Shown here one piece after another: positions 34,730 to 43,268 of a DNA stretch of 64,000 bases. The DNA comes from CAZJTL01 sp964548905 (GTDB lineage: Bacteria > Cyanobacteriota > Cyanobacteriia > Cyanobacteriales > Xenococcaceae). The stretch spans positions 1 to 64,000 of the forward strand of contig CAZJTL010000002.1 of NCBI GenBank assembly GCA_964548905.1, given 5' to 3'. Position numbers and translations under genes: made by a program. The stretch's first letter is position 1, and each line of letters opens with the position of its first letter. The notes under the pieces are model-generated. The model was not told the origin of the DNA. It did no database searches and saw only the letters and a program-made list of their open reading frames with translations.

Positions 34730-35395
34730 CTAGCTATCGCTGCAAAGACGTTCCATGATTGCGGCATGACTTAGTTTTTCGGTAGCACTCCAAGCTTCGA
34801 CAGACTGTAGGCGATCGGCTAAACCCAAGACAAAGTAATTGCCATCTGCTCCCATTGATTCGCAGCTAGTTTGTACGCAATGTAAGTCTCTACCAGTTAA
34901 TTGGCTAAAAAAGGCACTTAAAATACCCGCTTCAACCAAACACATGGGTTTTTCTTGTTTAGCAGCAGCCTCGGCAAAAGCAGAGTTTTTGACTTTGACG
35001 ACTAAAAAACCTTTACCAGAATAGTTCGTATCTACATCCAATAAACCCCAGCCGTGAGTTTTCCAGCATTGCTTGAAACACTGCAAAAACTCTACCATCT
35101 CCATCTTGGCAAGAGCTTTACCATAATATTTACTAACTTCTTCGGTAAAACGTCGATAAAAACTTTTACCCCACCAACGCCCGCATTTAAACAACACTAG
35201 GGTTATGGAAGAACCAACTTCTGAAGATAGAGAGGAGTAGATAGCTTGCAAGAGAGTTTCTGGTAGAGCAATCAATCTCGCTCCACTCCTATTTTCAATT
35301 AATCCAGCTTCATAGTCTCCTTGTACGTAGGCATCAAAAGCAAAATAATTGCCGACTTGAGGACGGTCTTGAAGCAAATCTCTAACTACAATCAT
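34730..35395 (-). CDS. V4R-domain protein, Slr0147-like
   Basis: 221 residues. The C-terminal half has the V4R (4-vinyl reductase) signature: GFLVVKVKNSAFAEA, CLVEAGILSAFFSQLTGRDLHCVQTSCESMGADGNYFVLG. The V4R fold binds small hydrophobic ligands and occurs in BchJ, a chlorophyll-biosynthesis protein, so binding of a tetrapyrrole is plausible. It is paralogous to the gene at 36277-37002. It starts 3 bases after the stop of the upstream gene. Confidence 0.85.
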   Translation of the reverse strand: MIVVRDLLQDRPQVGNYFAFDAYVQGDYEAGLIENRSGARLIALPETLLQAIYSSLSSEVGSSITLVLFKCGRWWGKSFYRRFTEEVSKYYGKALAKMEMVEFLQCFKQCWKTHGWGLLDVDTNYSGKGFLVVKVKNSAFAEAAAKQEKPMCLVEAGILSAFFSQLTGRDLHCVQTSCESMGADGNYFVLGLADRLQSVEAWSATEKLSHAAIMERLCSDS

Positions 35396-35398
35396 GGT

Positions 35399-35884
35399 TT
35401 ATACTCCTGATAATTGAGGTGCTAAATCGTTGGCAAGATTTGCCTTGGCTTGTTCGAGAAAAGGTTGTAGGAAAGTCATCTGCTTTTTGGTCAGAGTTTG
35501 ACTCAGGTGAGAGAGCAACAACCCATACAAACTATTGTTAATTTCTTCAAGTTGATAAGCGCCAAATACAGGTGTCAGCCATTCCAACAAACGATGTTGT
35601 AAAAAGCCAGGATTATTGAGCAGCATTGCCATTGCTGAGTAGCGCATAATTGAGATCCAGTATTTGAGAGCGCGCTCGATTAGCTTTTGCTCTTCTAAGG
35701 GGTAAGCATCTAGAAGTTGTTCGGCAACAAGTTGAAAAATATCGATTTCTTTGTCGCGCAAACACTCGTAAATTTCTAAGCGCTCTCTTAAAGAGTCTAC
35801 GCATTGTTTGAAGGCATCGAGTTCTGGTTGCTGTAGATAGTCAAATTCCGCTTTACGAGAGACGATTTCTAGGTCTGAATGCAT
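35399..35884 (-). CDS. Phycobiliprotein-like helical protein without bilin Cys, Slr0146-like
   Basis: 161 residues, all helical, with the same plan as the Slr0149-like protein (ELDAFKQCVDSLRERLEIYECLRDKE, then RALKYWISIMRYSAMAMLLNNP). The position of the bilin Cys is not Cys (ERALKYW), so it probably does not attach a chromophore. The pair may form a heterodimer like alpha/beta subunits, which is an inference. It lies 12 bases after the Slr0145-like gene. Confidence 0.7.
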   Translation of the reverse strand: MHSDLEIVSRKAEFDYLQQPELDAFKQCVDSLRERLEIYECLRDKEIDIFQLVAEQLLDAYPLEEQKLIERALKYWISIMRYSAMAMLLNNPGFLQHRLLEWLTPVFGAYQLEEINNSLYGLLLSHLSQTLTKKQMTFLQPFLEQAKANLANDLAPQLSGV

Positions 35885-35896
35885 ATTACTGTACCT

Positions 35897-36280
35897 CTAG
35901 AAAAGTTGCTTAAAATTATCTAATGTAGTTTCTGGTTCTGGCATTGGCAAGTTGGCAGGTGTAGCTTCTAATTCTGGCAAAGCACCAATTTCAGGATTGC
36001 CATCCCAGTCGATCGATCGCAAAAAATCTCTAACTGACTGAAGCCATACAGAAGTGGAAGTGCCACAAGCTTCCCCTGTTGCTATTTCCAATTCAGATAA
36101 TCCTTGCCAATTATATTTTTGAAAAAATTGACTGACTGTCAGACACTGCCAAGGAGTTTGTTTGAGACTAGCTTGCTCTGAGTTCAATACCAAAGAGCTT
36201 TGCTCAGAAGAACCTTGCCAATGAAAATTTTGGAAGAATTTTTCAACGCTCGTACAATGCCAGGAATTTGGCTGACTCAT
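35897..36280 (-). CDS. Slr0145-like protein with three short W-x(n)-FF-x(n)-WxG repeats
   Basis: 127 residues. Three copies of a 16-17-residue element can be aligned at residues 7-23 (WHCTSVEKFFQNFHWQG), 44-60 (WQCLTVSQFFQKYNWQG) and 79-94 (VWLQSVRDFLRSIDWDG), joined by Ser/Glu/Pro-rich linkers. I know no named domain for this element; the shape suggests short helical docking motifs. ATG overlaps the stop of the upstream V4R gene (ATGA, 36277-36280), so it is translationally coupled. Confidence 0.8.
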   Translation of the reverse strand: MSQPNSWHCTSVEKFFQNFHWQGSSEQSSLVLNSEQASLKQTPWQCLTVSQFFQKYNWQGLSELEIATGEACGTSTSVWLQSVRDFLRSIDWDGNPEIGALPELEATPANLPMPEPETTLDNFKQLF

Positions 36281-37002
36281 TTTAAAAACTCCCCATTTTG
36301 CAAGCGTTTTTCGATATCTCTAGCGGTTGCGCCTTCATTTTGCCAGAAAGTAGCTGCATCAATACGGTCTTGTTTGCCAACTAGGAATTTGCAATAGGTT
36401 TCTCCCATGGCATAACAATGAACTTCGATGCAATTTAAATCATTCTGGGTTAAGGTACTGAAAAATCCTGCCATCAGTCCAGCATAAATATGACAGACTG
36501 GCTTACCGACATCGCCTAATGTTCTGGCTACTGCTGAGTCAAAGATATTGACAAAAATAAAGCCATTTTTTTGGTCGCTTAAGTCTACGTCCCAATTGCC
36601 CCAACCTTGACTGATAAAGGGCCACCACCAGGCTTCTAGGACGTAAAGAAGGTGGTACTGGTTGATTCCTTTTTCATAGGCGTATTCTTTTTCAAACCAG
36701 CTTTTAAAGAATTTGGCATCTCTGTTTCCCCATTCTTTGCCGATGTTGTACATAATCACGGGAGAAGCGGTGCCGATTTCTTCTTCTAATCCTTGAATTA
36801 GACCGATAATAAAATCTTCTGTCACCAGAATGTTCCGAGCATCATTCCAATCGGAAATTGTACCTTTATCGTTGTGAAAAGCAAAAAAATCAGCTAGACA
36901 AAAGTGATGGTGGCTTTTTGGCTGTCTTTCTTTTAACCAACTTTGGGCTTTGATGGGGATATCACCTAGACTAACTGCTGAATTTGTAGGGGTGTAGACC
37001 AT
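36277..37002 (-). CDS. V4R-domain protein, Slr0144-like
   Basis: 241 residues. The V4R region occupies the C-terminal half: GFIFVNIFDSAVARTLGDVGKPVCHIYAGLMAGFFSTLTQNDLNCIEVHCYAMGETYCKFLVG. It is a paralogue of the Slr0147-like protein. First gene of the Pap-like run. Slr0144 of Synechocystis is associated with photosystem II assembly intermediates; a role in handling chlorophyll or its precursors is suggested by the V4R fold. The gene starts about 90 bases downstream of a pentapeptide-repeat gene. Confidence 0.88.
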   Translation of the reverse strand: MVYTPTNSAVSLGDIPIKAQSWLKERQPKSHHHFCLADFFAFHNDKGTISDWNDARNILVTEDFIIGLIQGLEEEIGTASPVIMYNIGKEWGNRDAKFFKSWFEKEYAYEKGINQYHLLYVLEAWWWPFISQGWGNWDVDLSDQKNGFIFVNIFDSAVARTLGDVGKPVCHIYAGLMAGFFSTLTQNDLNCIEVHCYAMGETYCKFLVGKQDRIDAATFWQNEGATARDIEKRLQNGEFLK

Positions 37003-37095
37003 AAAACTAACCTTTGGTGATTAATAATAATTGTTTTAAGAGTGTTGAGTAAGAGTAAAACTAAAGAACTAGACAGTAATCTTTTTTTAGTAAAG

Positions 37096-38013
37096 CTAAG
37101 TTCTAATAGCTGAACTATTAAGAGTGGATAGTAGTTGTCTTCTTTTTTGTTGGTTAATTAATTTAGGAAAGTCGTGTATAACTTGCGCCCCTAAATTCAT
37201 AAAAGAATCAATCCATTTTTGCGACCATTCCAAACGCTCTTTATCGATCGCCTCTGATAATGAACCAGAAAAGGTGATTTGACCAGCTCGATCGATCTGA
37301 AAGCTTTTTATCCAATCAAAATGAGGACGAGCTAGCTCCCAATATTTAACAGTGGCAATATTGCCTAGTAGCTGAATGCTACATTGACTAATGGAATTTA
37401 AAGAATCCAGTAAATCTTCTACTGTAACCTTTTTGTCTTCAACCACTTTTTCCATTCCCGCCGCCATAGGCTCGAAACCTGGGTCGAAACGAGTATTTTG
37501 ATTGAAAACAGCACCTCGAAAGTTGGTTTGTTGTAGAAAAGCTTTTTTGAGGCAAGCTCCATTCAAAAAAGCTCCATTCAAATTAGCTTCACCAAGATTA
37601 GCTCCATTTAAATAAGTGCCATTTAGATAAGCTCCTTTAAGATACGCTCCTTTAAGATTGGTTTGATTGAGGTAAGCTCCGTTAATTTGTGCCATAGCAA
37701 GACTGGCTCGATACATCTGGGCTTGATTGAGACTAGCTTTGCTTAGATCGGCTTGATTAAGGTTGGCTCTTTCCATAAAAGCTCCATCTAAGTTAGCTCT
37801 AATTAATTTAGCTTTGACTAACTCAGTTCTTTTTAAAAACGACCTTTTTAAATCGCAATAAGAAAGATCTGCCCCTTTAAGATTGGCATAAGATAAATTG
37901 ATGTCAACCAGATTCAAGTAGCTTAAATTAGCTCCTTGAAGCTCAGCTCCTTCAAAATTTCTTTCTCCTAATGCATACCGACTTTTTAATTCAGCCACAC
38001 TAATTTTGAGCAT
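37096..38013 (-). CDS. Pentapeptide-repeat protein with conserved C-terminal domain
   Basis: 305 residues. Residues ~15-170 are pentapeptide repeats of A(D/N)LxX type (for example LQGANLSYLNLVDINLSYAN), giving a right-handed four-sided helix. The ~120-residue C-terminal domain (from FDPGFEPMAAGMEKV) is shared with the next gene upstream at 38407-39249, including IDRAGQITFSGSLSEA. Function unknown; its place just before the Pap-like cluster on the same strand suggests a scaffold for the same process. Confidence 0.85.
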   Translation of the reverse strand: MLKISVAELKSRYALGERNFEGAELQGANLSYLNLVDINLSYANLKGADLSYCDLKRSFLKRTELVKAKLIRANLDGAFMERANLNQADLSKASLNQAQMYRASLAMAQINGAYLNQTNLKGAYLKGAYLNGTYLNGANLGEANLNGAFLNGACLKKAFLQQTNFRGAVFNQNTRFDPGFEPMAAGMEKVVEDKKVTVEDLLDSLNSISQCSIQLLGNIATVKYWELARPHFDWIKSFQIDRAGQITFSGSLSEAIDKERLEWSQKWIDSFMNLGAQVIHDFPKLINQQKRRQLLSTLNSSAIRT

Positions 38014-38406
38014 AGTTCTCTAATTAGCAAAATAGAATCTCGTGGAAGTGCTTGAAAATAATTAATCAAACTTTCGATCGAGTTCTTGCTTGTCTCCAGG
38101 ATCGACATTACTAACTATATATTTTCAAAAGCTTTTAGCTTAGTAACCACAGTAGAATTACGTAATTACTAGAGAATAATAATAAGTTTTAATAACTGAT
38201 AAATAGCTATCAGTTTTCAGCTATCAGCTATCAGCTATTAGAAGGGAATAGGGAATAGGGAGCAACTTAATTTGTAATTCGTAATTCGTAATTCGTAGTT
38301 CGTAATTATCTAGTCAGGGGTCAAAAAAGTAACAATTAGCAATAAACCATGAACCATGAACCATGAACAAACAACAAACAACAAACAACAAACAACAAAT
38401 AACTAT
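38014..38406. repeat. Spacer filled with heptamer arrays
   Basis: No gene. From 38205 there are arrays of CTATCAG, GTAATTC (four units), CATGAAC (three units) and AACAAAC (four units), all of period 7. The first 190 bases are AT-rich and may hold the promoter of the downstream pentapeptide gene. Confidence 0.8.
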
Positions 38407-39249
38407 TTAAATTAAATTGCTAAATTCTGGTAGAATTCTGGCGCAATAAGCTCTATAATCATGAAGCCATTTTTTTAGTATTTCTAATTGTTCTGGATTA
38501 GCAACTTCTGAGAGGGAACCAGAAAACTCTATTTGGCCCGATCGATCTACTTTAAATTGTTCTAGCCACTCAAAATTTGGTCTTGTTTTTTCTACGTATT
38601 GCTTAGTAATATGAGGGCCTAGGTACTTACAACTACACTTACAGGCAACATTGAATAAATTAAGCAACTCGGCAACGGTTGTTTTGCCTTCTTCAACCTC
38701 ATCCGAAATCTTAAACATACCTGCCTTAGCAGGATCGAAATTGGGATCGAATTCAGTCTTACTATTATAATAAGCTCCTGTTAAATAGGCTTCTTGTAGG
38801 GCTGCTCCCTTCAAACAAGCACCATTTAAATGAGCGCCCATGAAATTAGCTTTGTAGAGATTTGCTTCGGTAAGTTGAGCGCCATTTAAAAAAGCACCGA
38901 TGAGATAGGCATTTTGTAATAAAACACCATTAATTAACAACGCTCCAATTAACTGAGCTTCGTTGAGGCTAGCATCAATTAAATTGGCGCAAGTCAGGTT
39001 AGCTTCGATCAAACAAGCTTGGTCTAAATCGGCTTCAATTAGTTTAGCATCGCTAAAATTTACCTTGTTTAAACAAGCCCCTTTTAAATTACAGTCAGTT
39101 AAATCTGCACCTCTAAGATTAGCTCCAGTTAAATTAATTTCTTCTAACTCGATACTGTGTAAGTTAGCGCCCTCTAAGTCTAAGTTCTCTAAGTTTCGCT
39201 CTCCCAGCTTATATCTTTTTTTTAGTTCGGCGACGCTCATTATGAGCAT
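38407..39249 (-). CDS. Pentapeptide-repeat protein, paralogue of the neighbouring gene
   Basis: 280 residues, same architecture as 37096-38013: N-terminal MSVAELKKRYKLGERNLENLDLEGANL, pentapeptide repeats to about residue 155, then a shared C-terminal domain (FDPNFDPAKAGMF ... VDRSGQIEFSGSLSE). Tandem duplication is the simplest origin. The ORF starts at 39249; the second Met (MSVAELK) is at 39240 and equally possible. Confidence 0.85.
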   Translation of the reverse strand: MLIMSVAELKKRYKLGERNLENLDLEGANLHSIELEEINLTGANLRGADLTDCNLKGACLNKVNFSDAKLIEADLDQACLIEANLTCANLIDASLNEAQLIGALLINGVLLQNAYLIGAFLNGAQLTEANLYKANFMGAHLNGACLKGAALQEAYLTGAYYNSKTEFDPNFDPAKAGMFKISDEVEEGKTTVAELLNLFNVACKCSCKYLGPHITKQYVEKTRPNFEWLEQFKVDRSGQIEFSGSLSEVANPEQLEILKKWLHDYRAYCARILPEFSNLI

Positions 39250-40126
39250 AGTTATTCATTAATTAATAATTTATATTAGTCAAGAAAACTCTTAGAAGAT
39301 TTGATAAATAATAAATCTATATTTAATTTTATAATCAAGTATCCAATTTGTAATCATAGTAAATTAACGGAATCATCTCAGTAATTGTGACTAAAGAAAT
39401 TTAGTTAATAGTTCATGGTTGATAGTTCATAGTTCATGGTTCATGGTTCATAGGTTCTAGGTTTTCCCCCTTGCTCCCTGCTCCCTGCTCCCTGCTCCCT
39501 GCTCCCTGTTTTCTGCTGATAGCTGATAGCTGATAGCTAGTAACTAATAGTAGAAATCGATACCTATAGTTTCTGTGTATTTTTGCTGATTTTATGTCAG
39601 AACGTAAATATTTGTGATTTTTTACGATTCGATTCTTTTTTTGCAAGTGTTTAGGTGTTAGGATTCTAAATCCTAAAAAATTAATAAAGACTATTGAAAT
39701 AGAAAAAACCCTACATTATAACTTTGATAAGGTACGGCGATCCACCTCGATCGCCGTTAGCATCTTTGATAGCCTTTAACTATAAGTAATTTAGTAGTTA
39801 TTGAGCTATCTATTGGGAAGAGCAGACCGAACACACATAGAGCAGCAGCCTTAGTCATTCGCTTGGTAAACAGATTGTCTCAACTGTCTTTGATTCGAGA
39901 GCGATCGCTCGCTTGATAAAAAATAAGTTTTTTTAAAAAAAAGAAATGAACTTTTTTTTCGAGGCAAAAGTCTAAAAGGACAATTAGAAGTTGTAAAGCA
40001 AAATGATAACGACTTCGTTTTTTCAACTGACTGCCTTATGGAGCAAACAAAGCACTCCCATTGGTAAGAAAGACTAGATCGACAACAGACTTTCTGAGCG
40101 TTTTAAGGAGTCATAACTAGATCAAG
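39250..40126. promoter_or_regulatory. Long spacer: heptamers and the leader of the sigma-factor gene
   Basis: 877 bases without a credible gene. 39405-39545 is a mixed heptamer tract (TTCATGG, five CTCCCTG, three TGATAGC). Further right, 39734-39757 forms a perfect 8-bp hairpin ACGGCGAT / ATCGCCGT with an 8-base loop. The last ~350 bases are probably promoter and long 5' UTR of the sigma gene, whose site AAGGAG lies at about 40103-40108. Confidence 0.55.
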
Positions 40127-41113
40127 ATGCCTGCAGCCAAAATCGACAAACCAAACAAAAAACCGATGTACTCAGCAGATATGGTGCGTGCTTACTTGCA
40201 CGAAATTGGACGAGTACCACTGCTAACCCACGAGCAAGAGATTGTTTATGGCAAGCAAGTGCAGAAAATGATGTCTCTGCTTGACAAGAAAGAACAGCTC
40301 CAAAAACAACTAAAACGAGAGCCAGGATGGCAAGAATGGGCTAATTACGCCCAAATTGATCAAGAGGAACTCAAAAGGAATTTGAGAGCTGGAAACTGGG
40401 CGAAAAAGAAAATGATTGAGGCAAATTTACGCTTGGTGGTAGCGATCGCCAAAAAATACCAAAAGCGTAATATGGAGTTTCTCGATCTCATTCAAGAAGG
40501 AAGCTTAGGATTAGAGCGCGGCGTAGAAAAATACGATCCTACTAAAGGTTTTAAGTTTTCGACTTACGCTTACTGGTGGATTCGTCAAGCAATTACCCGC
40601 GCGATCGCTCAACAAGCTCGCACGATCCGTTTGCCCATTCACATCACCGAAAAACTGAATAAAATCAAGAAAACTCAACGGGAACTTTCTCAAAAACTGG
40701 GTCGTCAACCTACTCCGAGCGAAATCGCAGTGGAATTGGAGCTAGAAACCTCTCAAATTCGCGAGTATTTGAGTGTAGCACGCCAACCAATCTCTCTAGA
40801 TGTGCGAGTAGGAGACAATCAAGACACCGAACTGTCTGAACTGTTAGAGGATGAAGGAGTTTCTCCTGATAGTTATACTACCCAGGAATTACTCAGGCAA
40901 GATCTCAAAACTCTATTGTCAGAATTAACTCCTCAACAACAGGAAGTTTTATCCTTGCGTTTTGGGTTAGAAGACGGTAACGAGTTATCTTTGGCAAAAA
41001 TTGGTCAAAGAATGAATCTCAGCCGCGAGCGAGTTCGTCAACTAGAACATCAAGCCCTAGCTCATTTACGCAGAAGACGTTCTAATGTTAGAGAGTATAT
41101 TGTAGCGAGTTAG
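40127..41113 (+). CDS. Group 2 RNA polymerase sigma-70 factor (SigB/SigD-like)
   Basis: 328 residues. Conserved regions are in order: region 1.2 (DMVRAYLHEIGRVPLLTHEQE), 2 (NLRLVVAIAKKYQKRNMEFLDLIQEGSLGLERGVEKYDPTKG, FSTYAYWWIRQAI), 3 (RLPIHITEKLNKIKK) and 4 (PQQQEVLSLRFGLEDG, SRERVRQLEHQALAHLRRR). It lacks the long region 1.1 of primary SigA, so it is a group 2 factor of the kind used in light, stress and nutrient responses. Which of SigB-SigE it corresponds to cannot be settled by eye. The long upstream spacer suggests complex control. Confidence 0.95.
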   Translation: MPAAKIDKPNKKPMYSADMVRAYLHEIGRVPLLTHEQEIVYGKQVQKMMSLLDKKEQLQKQLKREPGWQEWANYAQIDQEELKRNLRAGNWAKKKMIEANLRLVVAIAKKYQKRNMEFLDLIQEGSLGLERGVEKYDPTKGFKFSTYAYWWIRQAITRAIAQQARTIRLPIHITEKLNKIKKTQRELSQKLGRQPTPSEIAVELELETSQIREYLSVARQPISLDVRVGDNQDTELSELLEDEGVSPDSYTTQELLRQDLKTLLSELTPQQQEVLSLRFGLEDGNELSLAKIGQRMNLSRERVRQLEHQALAHLRRRRSNVREYIVAS

Positions 41114-41262
41114 GTACTAGGGGTTAGGGGTTAGGGATTAGGGGGACTGGGAGACGGGGAGAAGTAATGAGTAATGAGTAATGAGTAATAAGTTTTTTAC
41201 TTGCTACTTGCTACTTACTTTTTGCCTTCTGCCTTCTGCCTTCTGCTTTCCCTGCTTCCCTT
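41110..41262. repeat. Heptamer tract after sigma gene
   Basis: GGGGTTA units, four TAATGAG units, CTACTTG units and CTTCTGC units (reverse of AGAAGGC), all period 7, beginning at the sigma-gene stop codon. Confidence 0.85.
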
Positions 41263-41284
41263 GCTCTCTTACCTTTTCAAAGTT

Positions 41285-41387
41285 CCCCTGCTGAAAGCTC
41301 TAGCACTTTAGCAGGGGTTCGTGGCAAAATAACGAACATATCTTAGCAAACAGGTCTGGAATAGTGTCAGCTAGACCTAAATTTAGG
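41285..41387. promoter_or_regulatory. Hairpin and palindromes upstream of ACP-oxoamine synthase
   Basis: 41285-41317 forms a 12-bp stem (CCCCTGCT plus AAAG against CTTT plus AGCAGGGG, one bulged G) without a T-run. Downstream, AGGTCT/AGACCT (41352-41357, 41373-41378) and the perfect palindrome CCTAAATTTAGG (41376-41387) could be operator sites for the gene that starts at 41410. Confidence 0.5.
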
Positions 41388-41409
41388 CACGTGGTGTATG
41401 GAGTGAGCA

Positions 41410-43056
41410 ATGACACTATTAAATGAAATTTGGAATGGAAAAGATCGCAAACATTTATCTTTAGCCAAAAATGCTCAAGAGTCTAATGTTAGTTTTCTTA
41501 ACTCATCTTTTAATGCGGAAACAATTGAAGGTTGGCTAATTGACAAAATAGCAGAACTTTTAGAAATTGAACCTCATCAAATAGACGTACAACAAAATTT
41601 TATTGATTACGGTTTAGATTCCGTAGAAGCGATTAATCTTTCAGGAGAATTAGAATCTTATTTGGGTAGTAGGTTATCCCCGACTTTGCTTTGGGACTAT
41701 CAAAATATTGAAGATTTAGCTCGATATTTAGCTAAATACATTAGCGAACAAGATCTAAGTCATCAAGATAAAACCGATGGTGACAAGGTTGATGATTTGG
41801 ATTCAGAAAAGATAGAAATTGCCAACTCTACAGACATACCAGCTGAATATTATCAATTTGAAGCCTTTCCAGAATACCAAACACTGCAACAGCGTTTAGA
41901 AGAGGTTAAAAGTCTTGGTAAGGGCAATCCTTTTTTTGTTCCTCAAGAACGAGTTGTCAACAATATCACCGTTATCAATGGACGAGAATTAATTAATTTT
42001 GCCACTTATAACTATATAGGTATGTGTGGCGATCCAGTGGTTTCTGGTGCGACTCAAGAGGCGATCGCGCGTTATGGAACATCTGCTGGTGCTTCTCGTC
42101 TGATTGCGGGAGAAAAACCCCTACATCGAGAATTAGAGCAAGAAATCGCCGATTTTATTGGTGTTGAAGATAGCATTATCTACGTAGGTGGTCATGCTAC
42201 TAACGTTTCTACAATCGGTCATTTGTTTGGCAAAAACGATCTAATTTTATACGATGCTCTCAGTCACAATAGTATTTTACAAGGCTGTTTCCTGTCGGGA
42301 GCTAGTTTAGTTGCTTTTCCTCATAATGACTGGTTGACTCTCGATCGAATTTTGAGCGATCGCCGCCACCGCTATCAAAAAGTCTTAATTGCGATCGAAG
42401 GTGTATATAGTACCGATGGTGACATTGCCGAATTACCTCAATTCATCGAGATCAAAAAACGGCACAAAGCACTATTGTTAGTAGACGAAGCTCATTCGAT
42501 CGGAGTTTTGGGTAAGCATGGTCGTGGCGTTAGCGAACATTTTGAGATTAATCCTCGTGATGTCGATCTGTGGATGGGTACTCTGAGCAAATCTTTTGCC
42601 AGTTGCGGTGGCTACATAGCAGGTTGTCAAGCTCTAGTAGAATATCTTAAATATACTGCCCCTGGTTTTGTATTTAGTGTCGGGATGTCTCCACCCAATG
42701 CTGCTGCTGCTTTAGCTGCCATTCGTTTACTTAAAGCAGAACCAGAAAGAGCGATACGCTTGCAAGAGCGAGCTAAATTATTTCTCGATTTAGCTAGAGA
42801 AAAGGGATTAAATACGGGATTGAGTCAAAATTCTCCTGTAATTCCCATTATTGTCGGTGATTCACTCAAATCAATCCAACTTTCTCAAAACTTAGGGGAA
42901 CGTGGGATCAATGTTCCTTTTATGATTTATCCTTCTGTTCCTCAAAATGGCGCTCGTTTGCGCTTTTTTATTACGTGCGATCATACTGAAGAGCAAATTC
43001 GCTTTACTGTCGAAACTTTGGCAGAGGAATTAGAGAGATTAGGGGTTAGGGATTAG
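41410..43056 (+). CDS. Acyl carrier protein fused to alpha-oxoamine synthase (AONS-like)
   Basis: 548 residues. Residues ~30-110 form an acyl carrier domain with the phosphopantetheine Ser in NFIDYGLDSVEAINLS. After an acidic linker (about 115-145) comes a PLP-dependent alpha-oxoamine synthase of ~390 residues: NFATYNYIGM, GTSAGASRLIAGEKPLHRELE, LSHNSILQG, LLVDEAHSIGVLGKHGRG and GTLSKSFASCGGYIAG with the PLP Lys. Such enzymes condense an amino acid with an acyl thioester with loss of CO2 (as in KAPA, serine palmitoyl or ALA synthases). With its own ACP it probably releases an acyl chain as an aminoketone. Stand-alone here, with no polyketide synthase nearby. The last codons GGG GTT AGG GAT TAG come from heptamer repeats. 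Confidence 0.9.
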   Translation: MTLLNEIWNGKDRKHLSLAKNAQESNVSFLNSSFNAETIEGWLIDKIAELLEIEPHQIDVQQNFIDYGLDSVEAINLSGELESYLGSRLSPTLLWDYQNIEDLARYLAKYISEQDLSHQDKTDGDKVDDLDSEKIEIANSTDIPAEYYQFEAFPEYQTLQQRLEEVKSLGKGNPFFVPQERVVNNITVINGRELINFATYNYIGMCGDPVVSGATQEAIARYGTSAGASRLIAGEKPLHRELEQEIADFIGVEDSIIYVGGHATNVSTIGHLFGKNDLILYDALSHNSILQGCFLSGASLVAFPHNDWLTLDRILSDRRHRYQKVLIAIEGVYSTDGDIAELPQFIEIKKRHKALLLVDEAHSIGVLGKHGRGVSEHFEINPRDVDLWMGTLSKSFASCGGYIAGCQALVEYLKYTAPGFVFSVGMSPPNAAAALAAIRLLKAEPERAIRLQERAKLFLDLAREKGLNTGLSQNSPVIPIIVGDSLKSIQLSQNLGERGINVPFMIYPSVPQNGARLRFFITCDHTEEQIRFTVETLAEELERLGVRD

Positions 43057-43215
43057 GAATTAGGGGTTAGGGATTGGGGGCGACAATTCGCAATTCGCCC
43101 GTGCGGTGGCGCGGGTTCGCAATAGCCTACGGCACGGCTAGCGCCTACGCAATTAAAAAAACTTCCTACTTCCTACTTCCTACTTAATTTAACCCTTCTG
43201 CCCTCTGCCCGCTCC
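43040..43215. repeat. Heptamer tract with embedded GC-rich palindromic element
   Basis: GGGGTTA/GGGATTA units (to 43080), AATTCGC units, then a GC-rich island at about 43097-43148 with inverted elements (for example GCCGTAGGC-like and GTGCCGTA-like segments), then three CTACTTC units. The island differs sharply in base composition from its surroundings and looks like a mobile palindromic repeat. Confidence 0.65.
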
Positions 43216-43268
43216 CTAAAAATAAGCTATAAAGATAAGAGTAATATAACTTAACAATTAAAAGTACT

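Noticed and set aside
38205..38402. Possible CRISPR or telomere-like repeats
   Set aside because: Several different heptamers in succession, each only three to five units, so a short-tandem-repeat tract.
39434..39646. 70-codon minus-strand frame
   Set aside because: Repeats GAGSREQ are translated CAGGGAG heptamers; no gene evidence.
41311..41330. tRNA-like GGTTCG element near 41317
   Set aside because: Only the T-loop-like letters match; the region folds as a simple hairpin and has no acceptor stem.
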